Source of the DNA: Phanerodontia chrysosporium
Lineage: Eukaryota > Basidiomycota > Agaricomycetes > Polyporales > Phanerochaetaceae
Assembly: GCA_001910725.1 (NCBI GenBank)
Contig: MJGA01000007.1
Coordinates: 124,001-188,000 of the forward strand
Length of the DNA stretch: 64,000 nt
Direction: 5' to 3'
Shown: positions 11,127 through 22,680 of the stretch, piece by piece
How the letters are laid out: each line of letters begins with the position of its first letter
Numbering within the stretch: the first letter of the stretch is position 1
The notes under the pieces: model-generated
Seen by the model: only the letters and a program-made list of their open reading frames with translations
Database searches by the model: none
Told to the model about the DNA's origin: nothing
Made by a program: the position numbers and the translations under genes

Positions 11127-12965
11127 GTCGTGAAAAAGAATGGCAGTGGTGAACGAGAGAAGATGATGGCGAGAATTAGTGTGATATATGCGCGTAGACC
11201 ATCGCCTGGTGGTGTTACATTTCAAGGTTGTCGAGACGGTGCCGGATGAAGATCCAGATTCGAGCGTCTACCCCGCAACACTACCAGGCGCCCATGTTTG
11301 GTGCTTGCCCTCGACGACCATGTCTCTCGTCCTACCCCGTAGACTTTGTCTCGTCATTTCCACGACCCGAAACACCAGCCCTCTCTACATGAACCTGCGG
11401 TGAATATATAATCCAATTTATGGCGATTTATTAGCAGGTTTCCTCAGAGGTGTACGCACGCGGACATCCATCGCCGTAGCGCGGAGCGAGAGCGCACCAG
11501 CTGTGCCCTGCTCGGATGGTCTCCGGAATGATGCCGAGCATCCATATGTCGGCCGTTCCGTTCGGGACCGCAGCAGAAAAACCATCGAAATCCTCGCGCT
11601 TGGCAGCACGGCGGGAACAAGCCCAAGCATGCTTGGAATGGCGAGAGGGCTTAGCGGATAGCCTGGTTTGCAACAAAGCGAACTGGTGAGCACTTGTCGA
11701 GATGTCCTGTAGCAGCGGTATCATTGCTGAACAGAGCCGTGCGATGCAAGAAAAGTTGCCATCAGCAACAAGGCTGCTCCCGCCCTGCGTGCAGGATGCA
11801 ATGAGGCTGAGCCGAGCGAGGCTGTGAGGTGGACGTGCGCCCAGCGTCCCTGTTCGAATGTCCGGAACGTCCTTCCCGCGAAATGTGCGTCCAGCGTACC
11901 TCCCGCCAAGTCAACTACAGCATCATACAAGGCATGCCGCATCTCTTGCTGAAGGACTACCCATCCGTTGTCAGGTACAACATCTTTTGTCGCAAACTCG
12001 TATCTCTCTTTGAGACAAGACCGGAAGATTCAGCCCGTTGCTGCGCTTTCTACTGATAGCACACTTGTAGCAAGATCTCGGGCTGTGCGGAGAGTATGCA
12101 TGTGGCGAGTGTGCATTACCATTTCTTCTCATATTTTCCCTAAACGTCTTGTACAACTGTTTCCAATCGGTACAATTCGTGCACCGGCGCAATTCGTGTG
12201 CAGAGCGGTGCCTCTCCAGGACGACAGTCACAACACCGCCCGAAGAAGCCCGCAAACGCAGACTTCGTCGCCATCGCGCCACGGCGAGCGTTCCCCGCCC
12301 ACGCGAAGGGGAGCGTTCCGCCACGGGGGTGTTCGCCGTGCGTAGAACGGCTGCAAAGCACCGGATTACGCTGTCCGTCTGCAGGATGACCAAGCTCCGA
12401 AACCGTAAAGGCTCCGGAGGCAAGCTCGGAGGAGACGCGCCAGACGCGGTAAACACAACGCGCTTCGCGTGATACGACACGGGTGACGTCACGCGAGCGA
12501 GGCGGTGTTCGTGACAGCTGCAGGACATGCATTCGGCATCGCAGGAAGGGCGTTGTACAGCGTCCAGAGCGGCATCGTGATGTCGAGGGGAGAAGAATTT
12601 CGAGCACAAAGCGACTTCAATAACGGTCATGTCATAGATAAGGCCTGTAGAGGGAACTAGGACATCCATAGTCAAACGCGTGCAAAGAGCGACACAGGAA
12701 ATGTTGTCTTCCTTCCTTCAGTCGCTTTGAGCGCTCATCTGCCGAGGACTATTCGCGGTGTCCTCCAGAGTGCAAAATAGATGGGTATGTGCGGTGCAGG
12801 ATGGACATGGCGAGAACATGGAAATGGCGGAGTTCCGGATACAGCAGATACGATGTTTTCGAGGTAGAGCTCTAGGCCTGCTGAATCGGGAAGTGAGAGA
12901 CGTCTCCATAATGGCAGATCGCGTGGAAGCGAACCTAACAATCCCTGGGAACCCTATTCTCCGAA
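11127..12965. other. No confidently identified gene
   Basis: 11127-11420 is the upstream region of the peptidase gene. Minus-strand open frames at 11431-11724 (ending ...CPRAYTSEETC) and 11971-12669 (Cys-rich start, ...CMSCSCHEH...) may be parts of small genes, but I could not join them with sensible introns or recognise a domain. 12700-12965 is probably the 3' UTR of the TRIP4-like gene. Confidence 0.4.
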
Positions 12966-13839
12966 TTAGAGCCTCGCGGGGTCGACGTACACCACCTCTT
13001 CTCTCGCATTGAACCAAGGCCGGTCCCTCAACTTCTGCCCAGGTATGTGCGGCACCGGTACCTCGGGCGGCGGTGCTGGGACACGCGGGGGGAGACCGCC
13101 GTCCCACTCCACGGGAGAATCCGCGCGCGAGGCAGGACCGCTGGATGGAGGCGTCTCCTTCGGCTTCTTTGTGTACGACGCAACCGTGACACGCTTTGTC
13201 TTCGCATTCAGCGAGAGCACCTTGTGTGCCTGGGGCTGGGGCTGGGGCTGCGGACCGCCGAGCGGGTGGGCGGCGGCGGCGGCACTGAGCGTCGGGAACG
13301 AGCCCTCGACGCGCTTGCGCTCTTCTTCGGCGCGCCGCCGCGCTTCTTCCTCGCGCTGCAGCACCGTGTCGAGCTCGTCGAGCACCTGTGCTAGCAACGC
13401 GTGCAGCGCGGGTGCGCTGTGCAGCGGCGCTCCGCAGGACGGGCAGGCGTGTTGCGGGAGGTTGAGCATGCACAGCGGCAGGCCGCACTGCATGCATGCG
13501 GGGTTGTATGTCGAGAGAGTATGTGAACGTGCTAGAGCACGAGGCTGTCGATCGTGGCGAGAGAGCAGATGTCGGGTTGCGCACCTTGGCAAAAGCAGCC
13601 GCCCTTCGGATCCTTCTGAGGTGCACTTCCACTCGACACCACCGTCTGCAGTCCGTCCCTAAGCATCTCCAGCCTAATAACCTCTTTGCTCTTGGGACCT
13701 GGCGCGGCAGCGCTTCCAGCGTTGCCCCGCCGCCTCGGTTCGCCTTCGCGGCCTTGGGCTTGGGTGGTGCATTACGCGGCGGCAGACGATCCGAAGGCAA
13801 AGATCCTGCGCTCTTCGACCATGCTGTCTTGTGAGACAT
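12966..13839 (-). CDS. RQT4: TRIP4/ASC-1-type C2HC5 zinc-finger protein (Rqt4-like, ribosome quality trigger complex)
   Basis: The ATG at 13839 begins a basic, low-complexity N-terminus. Exon 1 ends GGCFCQ; an intron at 13584-13532 (53 nt) follows. Exon 2 continues the zinc finger (HTLSTYNPACMQCG, LNLPQHACPSCG), the C2HC5 arrangement typical of TRIP4. A Glu/Arg-rich coiled coil (TVLQREEEARRRAEEERKR) and a Pro-rich tail follow, ending PWFNAREEVVYVDPARL. In yeast and human this family is part of the ribosome quality-control trigger complex that splits stalled ribosomes; that role here is by family. The frame breaks once, at a G4 run (CCCC 13725-13728 on +), and one extra G restores the conserved APGPKSKEV segment before the finger. 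Confidence 0.8.
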
Positions 13840-14025
13840 CGGGCCTGAGGGCTTCTGTTGACAGGATGTAAGGTGAGAAACACAAGCAAGTTGAGGCGCG
13901 ATGTGGGGGGATGTCTCGAATTGGGCGCTATTCGCGCTGGAAAGCAGACTCGCTTTCGGCACCGCGACGCTGCTCGGATTCCGGTCCGATCAGAGAAAAC
14001 CTAACCCTAGCGCCTCCGTCCGCCA

Positions 14026-14028
<3 letters not shown>
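13840..14028 (-). promoter_or_regulatory. Upstream region of the TRIP4-like gene with a telobox-like motif
   Basis: Read on the minus strand, CTAGGGTTAGG (about 13998-14010) lies roughly 160 nt before the ATG. Such telomere-like boxes occur in promoters of translation-related genes in several eukaryotes; use here is inference. Confidence 0.25.

Positions 14029-14057
<29 letters not shown>
14029..14057 (-). repeat. 29-base T run (poly-A on the minus strand)
   Basis: An uninterrupted run of 29 T. On the minus strand it is a poly-A directly after ACTAGAATT and about 180 nt downstream of the stop of a broken minus-strand ORF, as expected for a retroposed 3' end. Confidence 0.6.
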
Positions 14058-14061
<4 letters not shown>

Positions 14062-14235
14062 CTAGTTATTATACTGCGTACAACACGGTACATGTGCAGT
14101 GGGTGGACGATGTGGATGCTATAGTCCCTCCCGGGACAGCGGATCTGCGGTGCAACGCAGACGAAGGCCCTCAGCGGGCGGCGGGGCCGCAAACGCGGCG
14201 TGCAGCGTGGAAACACGTGCAGGGCAAGCGGAGGG

Positions 14236-14557
14236 TTAGCGGGCTCGGCGCAGAGCATCAGTGCGCTCAACAAGCCGCCGCGCTAGAGTCTCCGCGTCAT
14301 ACCAGTCAAAGAAACCGTCCGACCGGCCGCCGTGGCGGGCCGTGTACCTAGCCAGCGCAGTCTTGCGCAACGTGGACCGTCCGCCACTCAAACTTGGAAC
14401 TTTGCCGCAACTGGTCTACCCTGCTTTGCACGCCATCTTGGACCAACAATATCCTCTGCATATCAGGTGTGCCACTATCACTAAGCTGGCGCCCCGTCAT
14501 ATACGTCGCAAGTGTCATCATACTGCGCAGGACCTCAAGTGTCGTGACGTCCGGCAA
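14236..14557 (-). pseudogene. Possible processed retrocopy: broken minus-strand ORF followed by poly-A
   Basis: Two minus-strand blocks look protein-like: 14557-14380 (EVLRSMMTLATYMTGRQLSD..., ...QSSKFEW) and, in the next frame, about 14375-14236 (TARHGGRSDGFFDWYDAET..., stop TAA 14238-14236). They are joined only by a frame change without a GT-AG intron. The poly-A run at 14057-14029 sits where a transcript tail would be. I do not recognise the protein. A chance arrangement is possible. Confidence 0.3.
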
Positions 14558-14908
14558 AACTACCCCATAATCTCTTTCCTGTAGGGGTCATCCCACCAAG
14601 CTAGAAAACGAAGGGCCAACGGCTAAGGTACGGGCAACTCCCGGATGGTAGAGTCGTCAAAACCGCGACCGCTAGCAGCTTCCGCAGGTACGCATCCGAA
14701 GCGCTCAAGCGCGGCTTGACGATGTGGTGACGACAGTACGCCACATGCGACGTCTGCTTTCATCCACAGCGCGTCATCGACCACTTCGGAGACGGCCGCA
14801 GATCGGGCTCTGCACGACGCTATAAGTTCGAGCGTCGGCCCAGCGGAGGCCTCCTCTCACGAACCCACTTTGAACTCAACCCCACGCAGACTCTGAACCG
14901 ATCTCGCC
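14558..14908. other. Upstream region of con-6
   Basis: No gene. A TATA-like CTATAAG at about 14819-14825 lies roughly 85 nt before the con-6 ATG and is its likely core promoter. Confidence 0.45.
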
Positions 14909-15293
14909 ATGGCTGAGAACACCAAGCTCCCCACCCGTGTCATCGGCGGGCACAAGGTGCGTGGACTGCGAGGTATTCGCTCGACGCTGATGCTGACGGG
15001 TGCTGCAGGCTGCGATGAACAACCCCCACGTCTCCGACGAGGCGAAGGAGCGCTCGCGCCAGGTCGTCGACGACCTCGAGCACGACCCGCAGACGCAGCA
15101 GCAGCGCGACATGTACGATGACGGCAAGGACGAGACGCGTGTCAACGCCGGACTGAAGGCGACCATGAAGAGTTCGTCTCCTTGCAGGCTCGCTCCGTGA
15201 CGACTTGTTGACTTATCTCACGCAGATCCCAATGTGAGTCAGGAGGCGAAGGACCATGCGCGCGAGACGCTTGATGACAAGGGTGCCCTCTGA
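14909..15293 (+). CDS. con-6: Conidiation-specific protein 6 (Con-6) family
   Basis: Three exons: 14909-14956, 15009-15171, 15226-15293, giving 92 residues. Two Con-6 repeats are visible: HKAAMNNPHVSDEAKERSRQ and, near the C-terminus, GLKATMKNPNVSQEAKDHAR. The family is small, hydrophilic and charged, induced during conidiation, stress or light in ascomycetes, and widely kept in basidiomycetes. Its molecular role is unknown. Introns are 52 and 54 nt with GTGCGT/GTTCGT donors and CAG acceptors. The second intron falls between AA and the NPNVS repeat core. The frame is intact. Confidence 0.9.
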
Positions 15294-16134
15294 AGCACCA
15301 CCTACGTTTGTTCATAATGGCTTCAAAGTCGTAAACTGAATACATCTGGATTATCTGACCCAATGTCAAGGACCTCCACGTCGTCAACATTCAGATGATG
15401 GGATTGGTACGAGATCATTTCACGGTACACAATACGGCTGATAATACACATTCGGGTGAATTCAGTCATATGCGACAGCACACATATCTTCTACATAATC
15501 CCCTCCCGTACTGTCTGTCTTCATGGCGGGGCTCTGCGATAGTGGTAAGGAGGATAAGGGGTGTCTCTGTTGTGCGTAAAAACTCTATTCATGGTCGCAT
15601 TGTAACCCGCATAGACGGGAGGTGTGAGTGCGCTCCCTGAATTCCCGCGCCGTCAGAAGAGCGGGCATGGTGACCTCAAACATAACGACAAGTCTCCACC
15701 GCGTCGCCACCTACATGGAACTTGCTATATAATTCAGGTACTAGACGCGCCTCAAAATGATTGTCTAGCGTGAGGTTGGAATAACTGCTAAGTATATATC
15801 TACTGTATATAGTGAGTGGGGCGCGGTTCCAAGTGACGTAGCCAGTAGCTAGATTATAGGACTTGCGGGTTGTATTTGGTCGTGTTAGGATCTGAAGGTG
15901 TCGCTTACCGAATCTACGCAGTATCAAACGACAAGTAGTTCATTTCTCGTGCACGCCCTTCATCGGCGTATATTTCGCGTAACGGATATACAAGCACAGC
16001 TTTTGACTCATAGAAGTCCCGTATACAGTTTGAAGAGTCTTAGACACAAGAACATTCGTCCTCGGTACTGCTGAGCATAGCACCAGGGTGTCCCGTCGCC
16101 GCCATATTCTACGCTCCTACTTCTGAGTTTAGGC
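15294..16134. other. Intergenic, AT-richer
   Basis: Between the con-6 stop and the end of the DUF3455-D pseudogene. No open frame with recognisable features on either strand; base composition is more AT-rich than in the flanking genes. Confidence 0.5.
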
Positions 16135-17009
16135 TCAGGAGCCGCTATAGTACCCTAAAAATATCCTCGTCGCCCAGTGTAACGCAGGAAAGAAGGGTCT
16201 GTACGTACAGAAGTTGAGGACAGTCTTGACCGTAGCGAGATCGGAGTACGGCGTGCACTACAACATGTATCATCCCAAGAAGTTTCCATTGGCAGAAGTA
16301 CTAGAACCTACCGAGCTCGTAGGGCCCGCACCGCCGTTGGGGAAGATCTGGAAGGTTTGGCTCGCGAACGTTCCGTACGGCTGGCCGCTGGGACCAAGGA
16401 GCGCGCGGAACGAGGTCCACTCCGTGTTCTGGCTCGGGTTGAAGGGGTCGGAGACAGTGCCCGTGCGTGAGCCAATGAGGAATGTCTTCTCCTGGTCCGA
16501 CTCGTACGCGAGCACATCATTGTATTCGATCGACGCGAAGTCCCAGTACGGGTTCACGGAGCCGTCGGTGGGGTCGTTCGGGTCCGCGACCCAGCAGTGC
16601 TTGCCCCACGCGTAGTCCGCCCAAATCCGGACCCATCGCCGCGACCATGCCCGGGAACGTGTGGGCGTCGGGCTGGTTGACCCACGTAGTGTAGGCGTCC
16701 GCGGTGATGGACTCGCGCTCGTCCCAGGGCGTGCACGAGATTTCGAAGAGTTGTGCGGCTCCGCCGATCGCACTGGCTCGGGATCATGTCAGCGGAGCTA
16801 TTGCAAAGTGGCATTTGAAGCATACGACCAGGTGCCTCCAGAGGTGCAAGTGTAGTTCGCGTACCCGACACCGAGGACGGGTTCAGGATGACGTCTCCGC
16901 TGGGGTCGCAAGCGGGCGCGAGGCGCTTCTGCAGCTTGGGAAGGGCAGCGACGCTGAGCGTGATGCCAAAGAGGGTGAAGGCGTAGAGAAGCTTGGAGAA
17001 GGCCTGCAT
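16135..17009 (-). pseudogene. DUF3455 copy D, inactivated by deletion and frameshift
   Basis: The start ATG at 17009 (MQAFSKLLYAFTLFGITLS, KLQKR) and a TATA (TATAAG, 17075-17070) match copy A. Exon 1 lacks 76 nt corresponding to 2994-3069 of copy A, which removes the NVIPADMF to PVFT segment and shifts the frame. Exon 2 has an extra T in the GGATTTGGGCGG context. The remaining family motifs (WGKHCWVADP, NPYWDFASIEYNDVLA, PSQNTEW) and the last introns are still readable down to WYYSGS and a TGA at 16137-16135. The conserved upstream element of copies A-C was not found. This is a real decayed paralogue in inverted orientation about 9 kb from the tandem array. Confidence 0.8.
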
Positions 17010-18328
17010 CTTGGAGCACGCTGTAGAGAAGCTCTGCTGCGATGGAGACCTTGGGAAGAGTATTCGCACCTTATATTCATGTCCAGGGACTTCGCGCGAA
17101 CGAGCAGCGAGTGTGACTTTGTGCAGAACAGGGGCTTGATCGAACCAAGGTCTAATCCGTACAGGGCTCTGATGACGGACCTGGGATATTGTCACGGACG
17201 GCTCGCGCAGCCAGACGTCGGGGATCTGCACGGACTGGGTTGATTGTTGCCAACTGGTAAGACGGCAAGATATACAGCGCCTTCTGACCAACCCGACCAA
17301 ACGGAAGTGTCGCCCTTTCGGTCACGGAAAGCTATGACAACCAAATGACTATGTGATCATTCTGTAAGTTGCCTCTGGTAAAGATAATGCGGATGTCAGC
17401 TAGGATCCTCGTCGCAAGTGAGTGGTGAAGGCAAACGTACCGAAGCTTGGCCGAGAATCGGTCAAAAGGTCTAGACTTTTCCTGGCTTCTAGCTATTTCG
17501 CTGGTGTAGATCGCTAGAACGGCAATGAATGGTCACGGAGGATGAATACGGAATGAAGGAAATGACTGACCTTCTCTATAAGCTGACACCGCCACAACCA
17601 TGATCGTAGGGTGAGAACGCCAGGCCCATGTAAGATGTATCCACCTCCGGAGCATCACGGTAGGTTCCGTCAACGATGTCGGTGACATGGGAGGGCAGGT
17701 ACTAGTGTCGCAAATCACAAGAAGCCGGGCAGGAATCGCAGCGTGACTTACAGAAAGATGGACCTTCGAGTGTGGGCCAGTATCCACCGCTTGAGACCAA
17801 GCGCCCCGACGGCCTTTCCTCGTGTAGCTCGTGAATGCGTATGATCATATTCCGACATGTCGGAAGTAACGGGCATGTTTCCCCGTATGTACAGAGCTCC
17901 AAATGACCGTCGCCACTAAATTTGGAATCCCAGTACGTTAGAACGATAGATAAGAGTGACACGCACAACGGATAGGTTTGACAGGTTGTTGTAAGGCTGA
18001 AGATTCCTGTGGTGTAGAGCCTACACAGTGAGGCAAGAAAAGCATACAATTACGCTATTTTCGAATCAGAGAACGACGGCTACCTGGATGCACGCAAGGC
18101 AAGCTCGGCCAAGGCTGTCTTTGTACGGCGTGGGAAGAGGTCAGGCGCCTAGCCATGCATCGCCCAATATGGAAACTGTAGTTTGCGCTAGGACCACCAC
18201 CCGCGCAGGCCACTTCGACCACGCCACCCCGGCCACACTCGTTCGCTTTTGAACGTAACAAAGAAACCAAAGGGTACTTAGGTCTTGTGAGTTGACGCTT
18301 GTATCTCTTTACGCTCACTTCGCTCACT
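17010..18328. other. Intergenic; unresolved minus-strand open frames
   Basis: Open frames at 17533-17787 and 17702-18049 (-), with a GTAAGT site at about 17752, might belong to a small spliced gene. No domain is recognisable and no convincing start was found. 18100-18328 is the FunK1 upstream region. Confidence 0.35.
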
Positions 18329-21029
18329 ATGCCCCCTGTAACCCCAGCCAAACGCAAACGCAAGCCGCCAATTAAACGTCCTAGCCGTGCTGAAGGACGT
18401 GCCGGGCGCCGTGCTGCTGCGTTAAATCCCTCCGCCTCTGTTACGGACCACGTTCTCTCGACCCCTGTCAGGATGAATACGTCGAGCACCGAATTGTCAG
18501 CTCATGTCCATGAGCGTGTCAAACCCTTTATCTTGAGGGATCTCAAGGAGCATTGCAATGTCACCGACCTTTCCCTCTGGATCGAAGCTGTCCTCGGCCT
18601 GGACAAGAAGAAGTTCGACTCTTGGGCTCTGAAGGCAAGACAGAATGATTGGTTCAATGATCCGGTAATCCAAACCGAACTCCGGGCATTCTACGACTCT
18701 ACACAAGAGACAATGCGGTACGAGCCGTTTTGTAACATAGCTAACAGGGTCCTGGAGCTAGCGAAAGGCACGCTCCTTCCAAGCCGCGCGAAGTATCCGG
18801 TCGAGGATTTTACGTTCGTCCGCAATGACCCATTTTTCATCCAGACGATTGACCTCCATGGCCTGTACGGAGCCAAGAGAAAGCCGGACGTGGTCGGAAT
18901 CCGAAGCAATCAGCTAGAAAGCCTTCAGCGCTCCGATAGGGGGGCAACCCCGACTGGCCTCAAGTGGACGTCTCTCCTCTACTTCGTTGAATTCAAGGAG
19001 CACAGATGCAAGATCAAGCCACGGGGCACACGCATCAAGGCCGTAAAACCAGCGTCTTTGCCCCCAGACTCACCCTCTGAGCTGCATTCAAAGACGCAGC
19101 CGAAGCCGCAACTGAAGGGGCGAACAAAGGCGCAGCCTAAGACGAAGACGAAGTCCGGACCTGCTCTGAAACCGAAATTGCGGCCGCAGCGAACCGCGCG
19201 GCCAAGGGATGATAGCAAGAAGTCGCCCGGCGCACAGGATGAGGTACGTTCTATCTTTAGCACATGCAGATGCCAGCATTTCAAAAACTTATATATCTCG
19301 TACGGAGACCACGCAGGAAGACGGTAGTCGGGTTACGAGGGCGAAAGCCCGGAAGCGATTGGCCGAAGAGATGGCCGAAGAAGAGGGCACCCCCGGGCCT
19401 CCGGCAAAGCGACGCAAGACCGACAGCGGCGACAACTCTAGTGACAGCTCAACAAAGTCAAGCTCTCAGGCCACCGACGTACATTACCAGGCCGCCAGCT
19501 ACGCGCTCGAAGTCCTCTCTTCCACGAACGGCACCCGGATACACAGTCTCGGCTCAGTGATCAAGAGGGATCTCATATCCTTCTGGTACTACGACGCATC
19601 CGGGGCAATTACCACTGACGAGAAGCAGTCGCTGTCGCTGGTGGACGATTTCGAGGAGGTCGCGGCCGTCCTGGTCGCCATTGCCTGCTGCGATGCGGCC
19701 CGGTTTGGCGCGATGCCCGGCGTGACCCCGCCGAAGGGCAAGAAACATCCTAAGCATTTCCCTTCCCCTAGTCTCTCCGGATATACCATCAGCATGCCCT
19801 TGCCACATAAGCGACGCGCACGCCAGCCCGAGATGGTCGTAACGCTGGACAAACCACTCTTCTGCCAGTACTCGATTGTCGGTCGACATACGATCGTGTA
19901 CGCAGCCACTGCAAGCGTGCAGGTCGGTCGACGGAAGACCAACGCGGTTATCGTGAAGATATCGCAGCAGGCGAGAGGTAGAAGGCCCGAGTACGACTTC
20001 CTTGCCGCCGCTCACGAAGCAGGTGTCGACCATCTTCCGGAACTTCACTCCGCCAGGGATCTCTACAACCTCTCGGACGGCGTCCGTGGCGTATTTATGA
20101 GGAAGGATCCAGGATACCACAAGATATTCGAGGATCGCGTGCTGCGCGCTATTGTCTACACGGAGTATATACCGCTAGTGCAGTTCCTGGCGGAGTCTCC
20201 ACATGCCCCTCGGTATCTTCAGATCATGGCGAACCAGATGGTACAGTGTACGTCATTCCTGTTTATCCTCCTTGTCGCCAATTCCGATTTCGTGTGTGGC
20301 AGGCCTTTATGACCTTCGCTACGACGCGAAAATCCTTCACCGTGATATCAGCCCTAACAACATCATGGTCGAGATGCGCAACGGCGAGCCCTTCTTCATT
20401 CTCAACGATTTCGACCTCGCGACCTTCGTGCAAGAGAACGGTAAGCAGGTCTACCCGCGTCGTCGAAGCATCGCACCGGAACGCTTCCGTTCATGGCGGT
20501 GGAGCTACTACAGGCCATGGAGGCTCCGACAAAACGCAAGGACGTCCGTGTCGTACTGCAAGTTCTTCACCGCCTGCGCCACGACTGGGAGTCGCTGCTG
20601 TGGGTAACGCTGTGGTGCATGCTCACGATGGACCCGGACGTCTCCGGCACGGAGCTCCAGGACAAGATCGTGGACCTCCTATCTGAGTGGGAGACTGGCA
20701 GCTTTTCGAGCATGGCCAACAATAAGAAGGAGGCTTTCGACGTAGGGTCGAGGGTATACAACCACATCCCACCGCGGTTCGAGGGATTGATACCGTGGTT
20801 CCAACGCTGGTGCAACGTCCTCCGTCAGGCCGAACAGGTCAGGCAGATGCAACAGCAGCTACCACGTTCTCAGCTCCACTTGGCAGACAGAGAGACGTTG
20901 GATGGAGCGATAACGCTCGAGAAGCTTCTCGACGCACTGCAGATCGTGGATGACGATGAAGCGGATTCCGATGCCTCGTCTTCAGCGGTCGTATCCGACG
21001 ACGGTGTCTGGGAGGTCATCGAATGGTGA
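18329..21029 (+). CDS. FunK1-type fungal protein kinase, copy 1 (one apparent frameshift)
   Basis: Start ATG at 18329 (MPPVTPAKRKRK). Introns at 19244-19316 and 20248-20302. The N-terminal helical region is followed by a Lys/Pro-rich and nuclear-localisation-like linker (AKRRKTD). The kinase part shows IVKISQQ (likely ATP-binding Lys), HRDISPNNIM (catalytic loop) and LNDFDLAT in place of DFG, then SKHRTGTLPFMA (activation/P+1 region) and a C-lobe ending DDGVWEVIEW. This is the fungal-specific FunK1 layout (Pfam Pkinase_fungal), expanded in multicellular basidiomycetes; substrates are unknown. The frame breaks at CCC 20454-20456, just before SKHRTGT, and one extra C restores it. A paralogue lies at 54392-56960. 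Confidence 0.85.
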
Positions 21030-21550
21030 ACTGTAAAGAAAATAGTAATAGGCTGTTTGCAATGTATATGCGGTTGCTCGTGATGAAATCAGGTAGCCGC
21101 TCGCTCGGTGGGACATCACAGAGGCTTGTGCGAGCCACGCCTCATGGAGTGCGCTGCCGAGGCCCGTAAGCCTGAGCGCGTCTGGTACCTGGTATCGCAG
21201 TGGTTCGGGCACACCGTGGCGCACACTACTCTTAACAGAAGCTTCTGAAGACGAGGATTCTCGCTCGTTCCATTCTCCTGCATAAGCTAAGCATAACACG
21301 AGATCTTCTCACATAGCAAGGAAACTAGCTACCTGCATTGCCACACGCACACACACCTGGACAATCTCCAGCCACGCGTGTGGGCCCATGAGGCAGAGGC
21401 AGAGGAACCTGCTGTCATCCTACCGGGATGTGTCATAGCCCTTGTATACACAGGGATAGACTGCACGAGATGGTCTCAGCCAAGAGTGAATATATTAGTC
21501 GCGCATATATGCACCTACACTCGCAACGGACGGCAACACGGCAGGAACGG
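21030..21550. other. Convergent intergenic region
   Basis: 3' flanks of the FunK1 gene (+) and the PX-domain gene (-). No additional gene is supported. Confidence 0.5.
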
Positions 21551-22282
21551 CTACGACGACTCCATAACCCAGCGTCTGACAACTTCGCGGCCTCCCAAGT
21601 CAGGATGCAGCACAACAGACGCAAGCCAGTGCTGCAGGTCACGGCGCCGTCGGTCGAGGAACGCGGCCCGGAACTTGGAGAGCGGGCTCTTCGGCGGGAG
21701 GCGCGGCACCGCGGCGCGCATGCGCGTGGGCAGCGTCGAGCGGAGCAGGCGGTCGAGCTCGGCAAACGCGCTGTAGCGCTTGTGCGCGTGCACGACCGTG
21801 CCGTCCTTGAGCGTGAGCGCGCAGTCGAAGACGACGTACGCCCCGCCGCTCCGCCGGTCGCCGACCATCGTCCACCCAGTTATTTGCACGTCGCGCGCAA
21901 ACGTCGGTGCCGGCGCGCTGCCCGGAGAGGTGTTGTCTGAGAGCCAGATCGAGGGCTCGTGAGAGAGGAGTGATTCTGGCCTCGGGCGCCGCCGCCTTGA
22001 GCGTGGATTTGAAGCGGAGAGCTCCGAGTCAGATGCGGGTTCTATCGGGGACTACGGGGTCGTCAGGCGGAGAGCAGGAGAAATACATCTGGAGCGTACG
22101 TCACATAGTTCCTCGTAGAGGCGGGCTTCTTCTTCCACGTCAATCTCATCAGGCAGAACCTCGAGCAACGATGTACTGCTCTCGAGAGAATGTCCGCTCT
22201 CCACCCGCGAGTGAGACGGGCCGGGAGCATCGGCAGTGTTCAGCGTTAGCGGCGACGGTCTCTCGACTACACGCTGGTTCAT
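21551..22282 (-). CDS. YPT35: PX-domain protein, YPT35-like
   Basis: Two exons: 22282-22100 and 22051-21551, with a 48-nt intron (GTACGC...CGTAG). The ATG at 22282 (MNQRVVERPSPL) is used; earlier in-frame codons are not ATG. The N-terminal half is Ser/Pro/acidic and disordered. The C-terminal PX domain spans VQITGWTMVG, VVFDCALTLKDG, KRYSAFAELDRLL and the Pro-rich PRLPPKSPLSKF loop, then RRRRDLQHWLASVVLHPDL. PX domains bind phosphoinositides. Yeast Ypt35 is a small endosomal/vacuolar PX adaptor that recruits Vps13. The assignment rests on the small size and PX type, so another small PX protein is possible. Confidence 0.75.
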
Positions 22283-22680
22283 GCTGGTGTGGTTCCTTCG
22301 GCGTGACAAGTCTGGCAGGCAGGGTTCGGGCCTGGGCCTATGTCGTGTTTGTATGCCTGTGTGCGAAGCAAGGTTGAGATCTACTCAGTAGATATGTGAT
22401 GCATCACATCATCACACAAAGAGCGTACACTTTCGCCAACGCTACTCAGTAGATTTCTTGCATTTCCGAGGGCGATGAGTGTGGTTCGGTGATAAGAATT
22501 GGCGAACCAAACGTGGACCCACAAGCAGGGGAGCTTGCCACGTGGCATAGACGCACCGTCTCTTGACGCTCTGACATGGCAAGGTTTTCGGGCCTCGGCC
22601 AAGTCAAGTACACCTCGTTCGAGCCTGCAATTCAGATGACAGATCATAAATTTCTCCTATTTACATCGTCTGTTTGCCGT
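22283..22680. other. Intergenic
   Basis: Upstream of the PX gene and downstream of the Dabb gene. A 9-10 nt motif CTACTCAGTAGAT occurs twice (about 22381-22393 and 22442-22454). No coding sequence is supported. Confidence 0.45.

Noticed and set aside
11971..12675. 234-codon minus-strand ORF as a gene
   Set aside because: The first codon is TTG, the sequence is low in recognisable motifs, and competing frames overlap it.
13009..13662. Long plus-strand ORF
   Set aside because: It is the antisense shadow of the TRIP4-like gene; only the minus strand shows a zinc-finger motif and splice sites.
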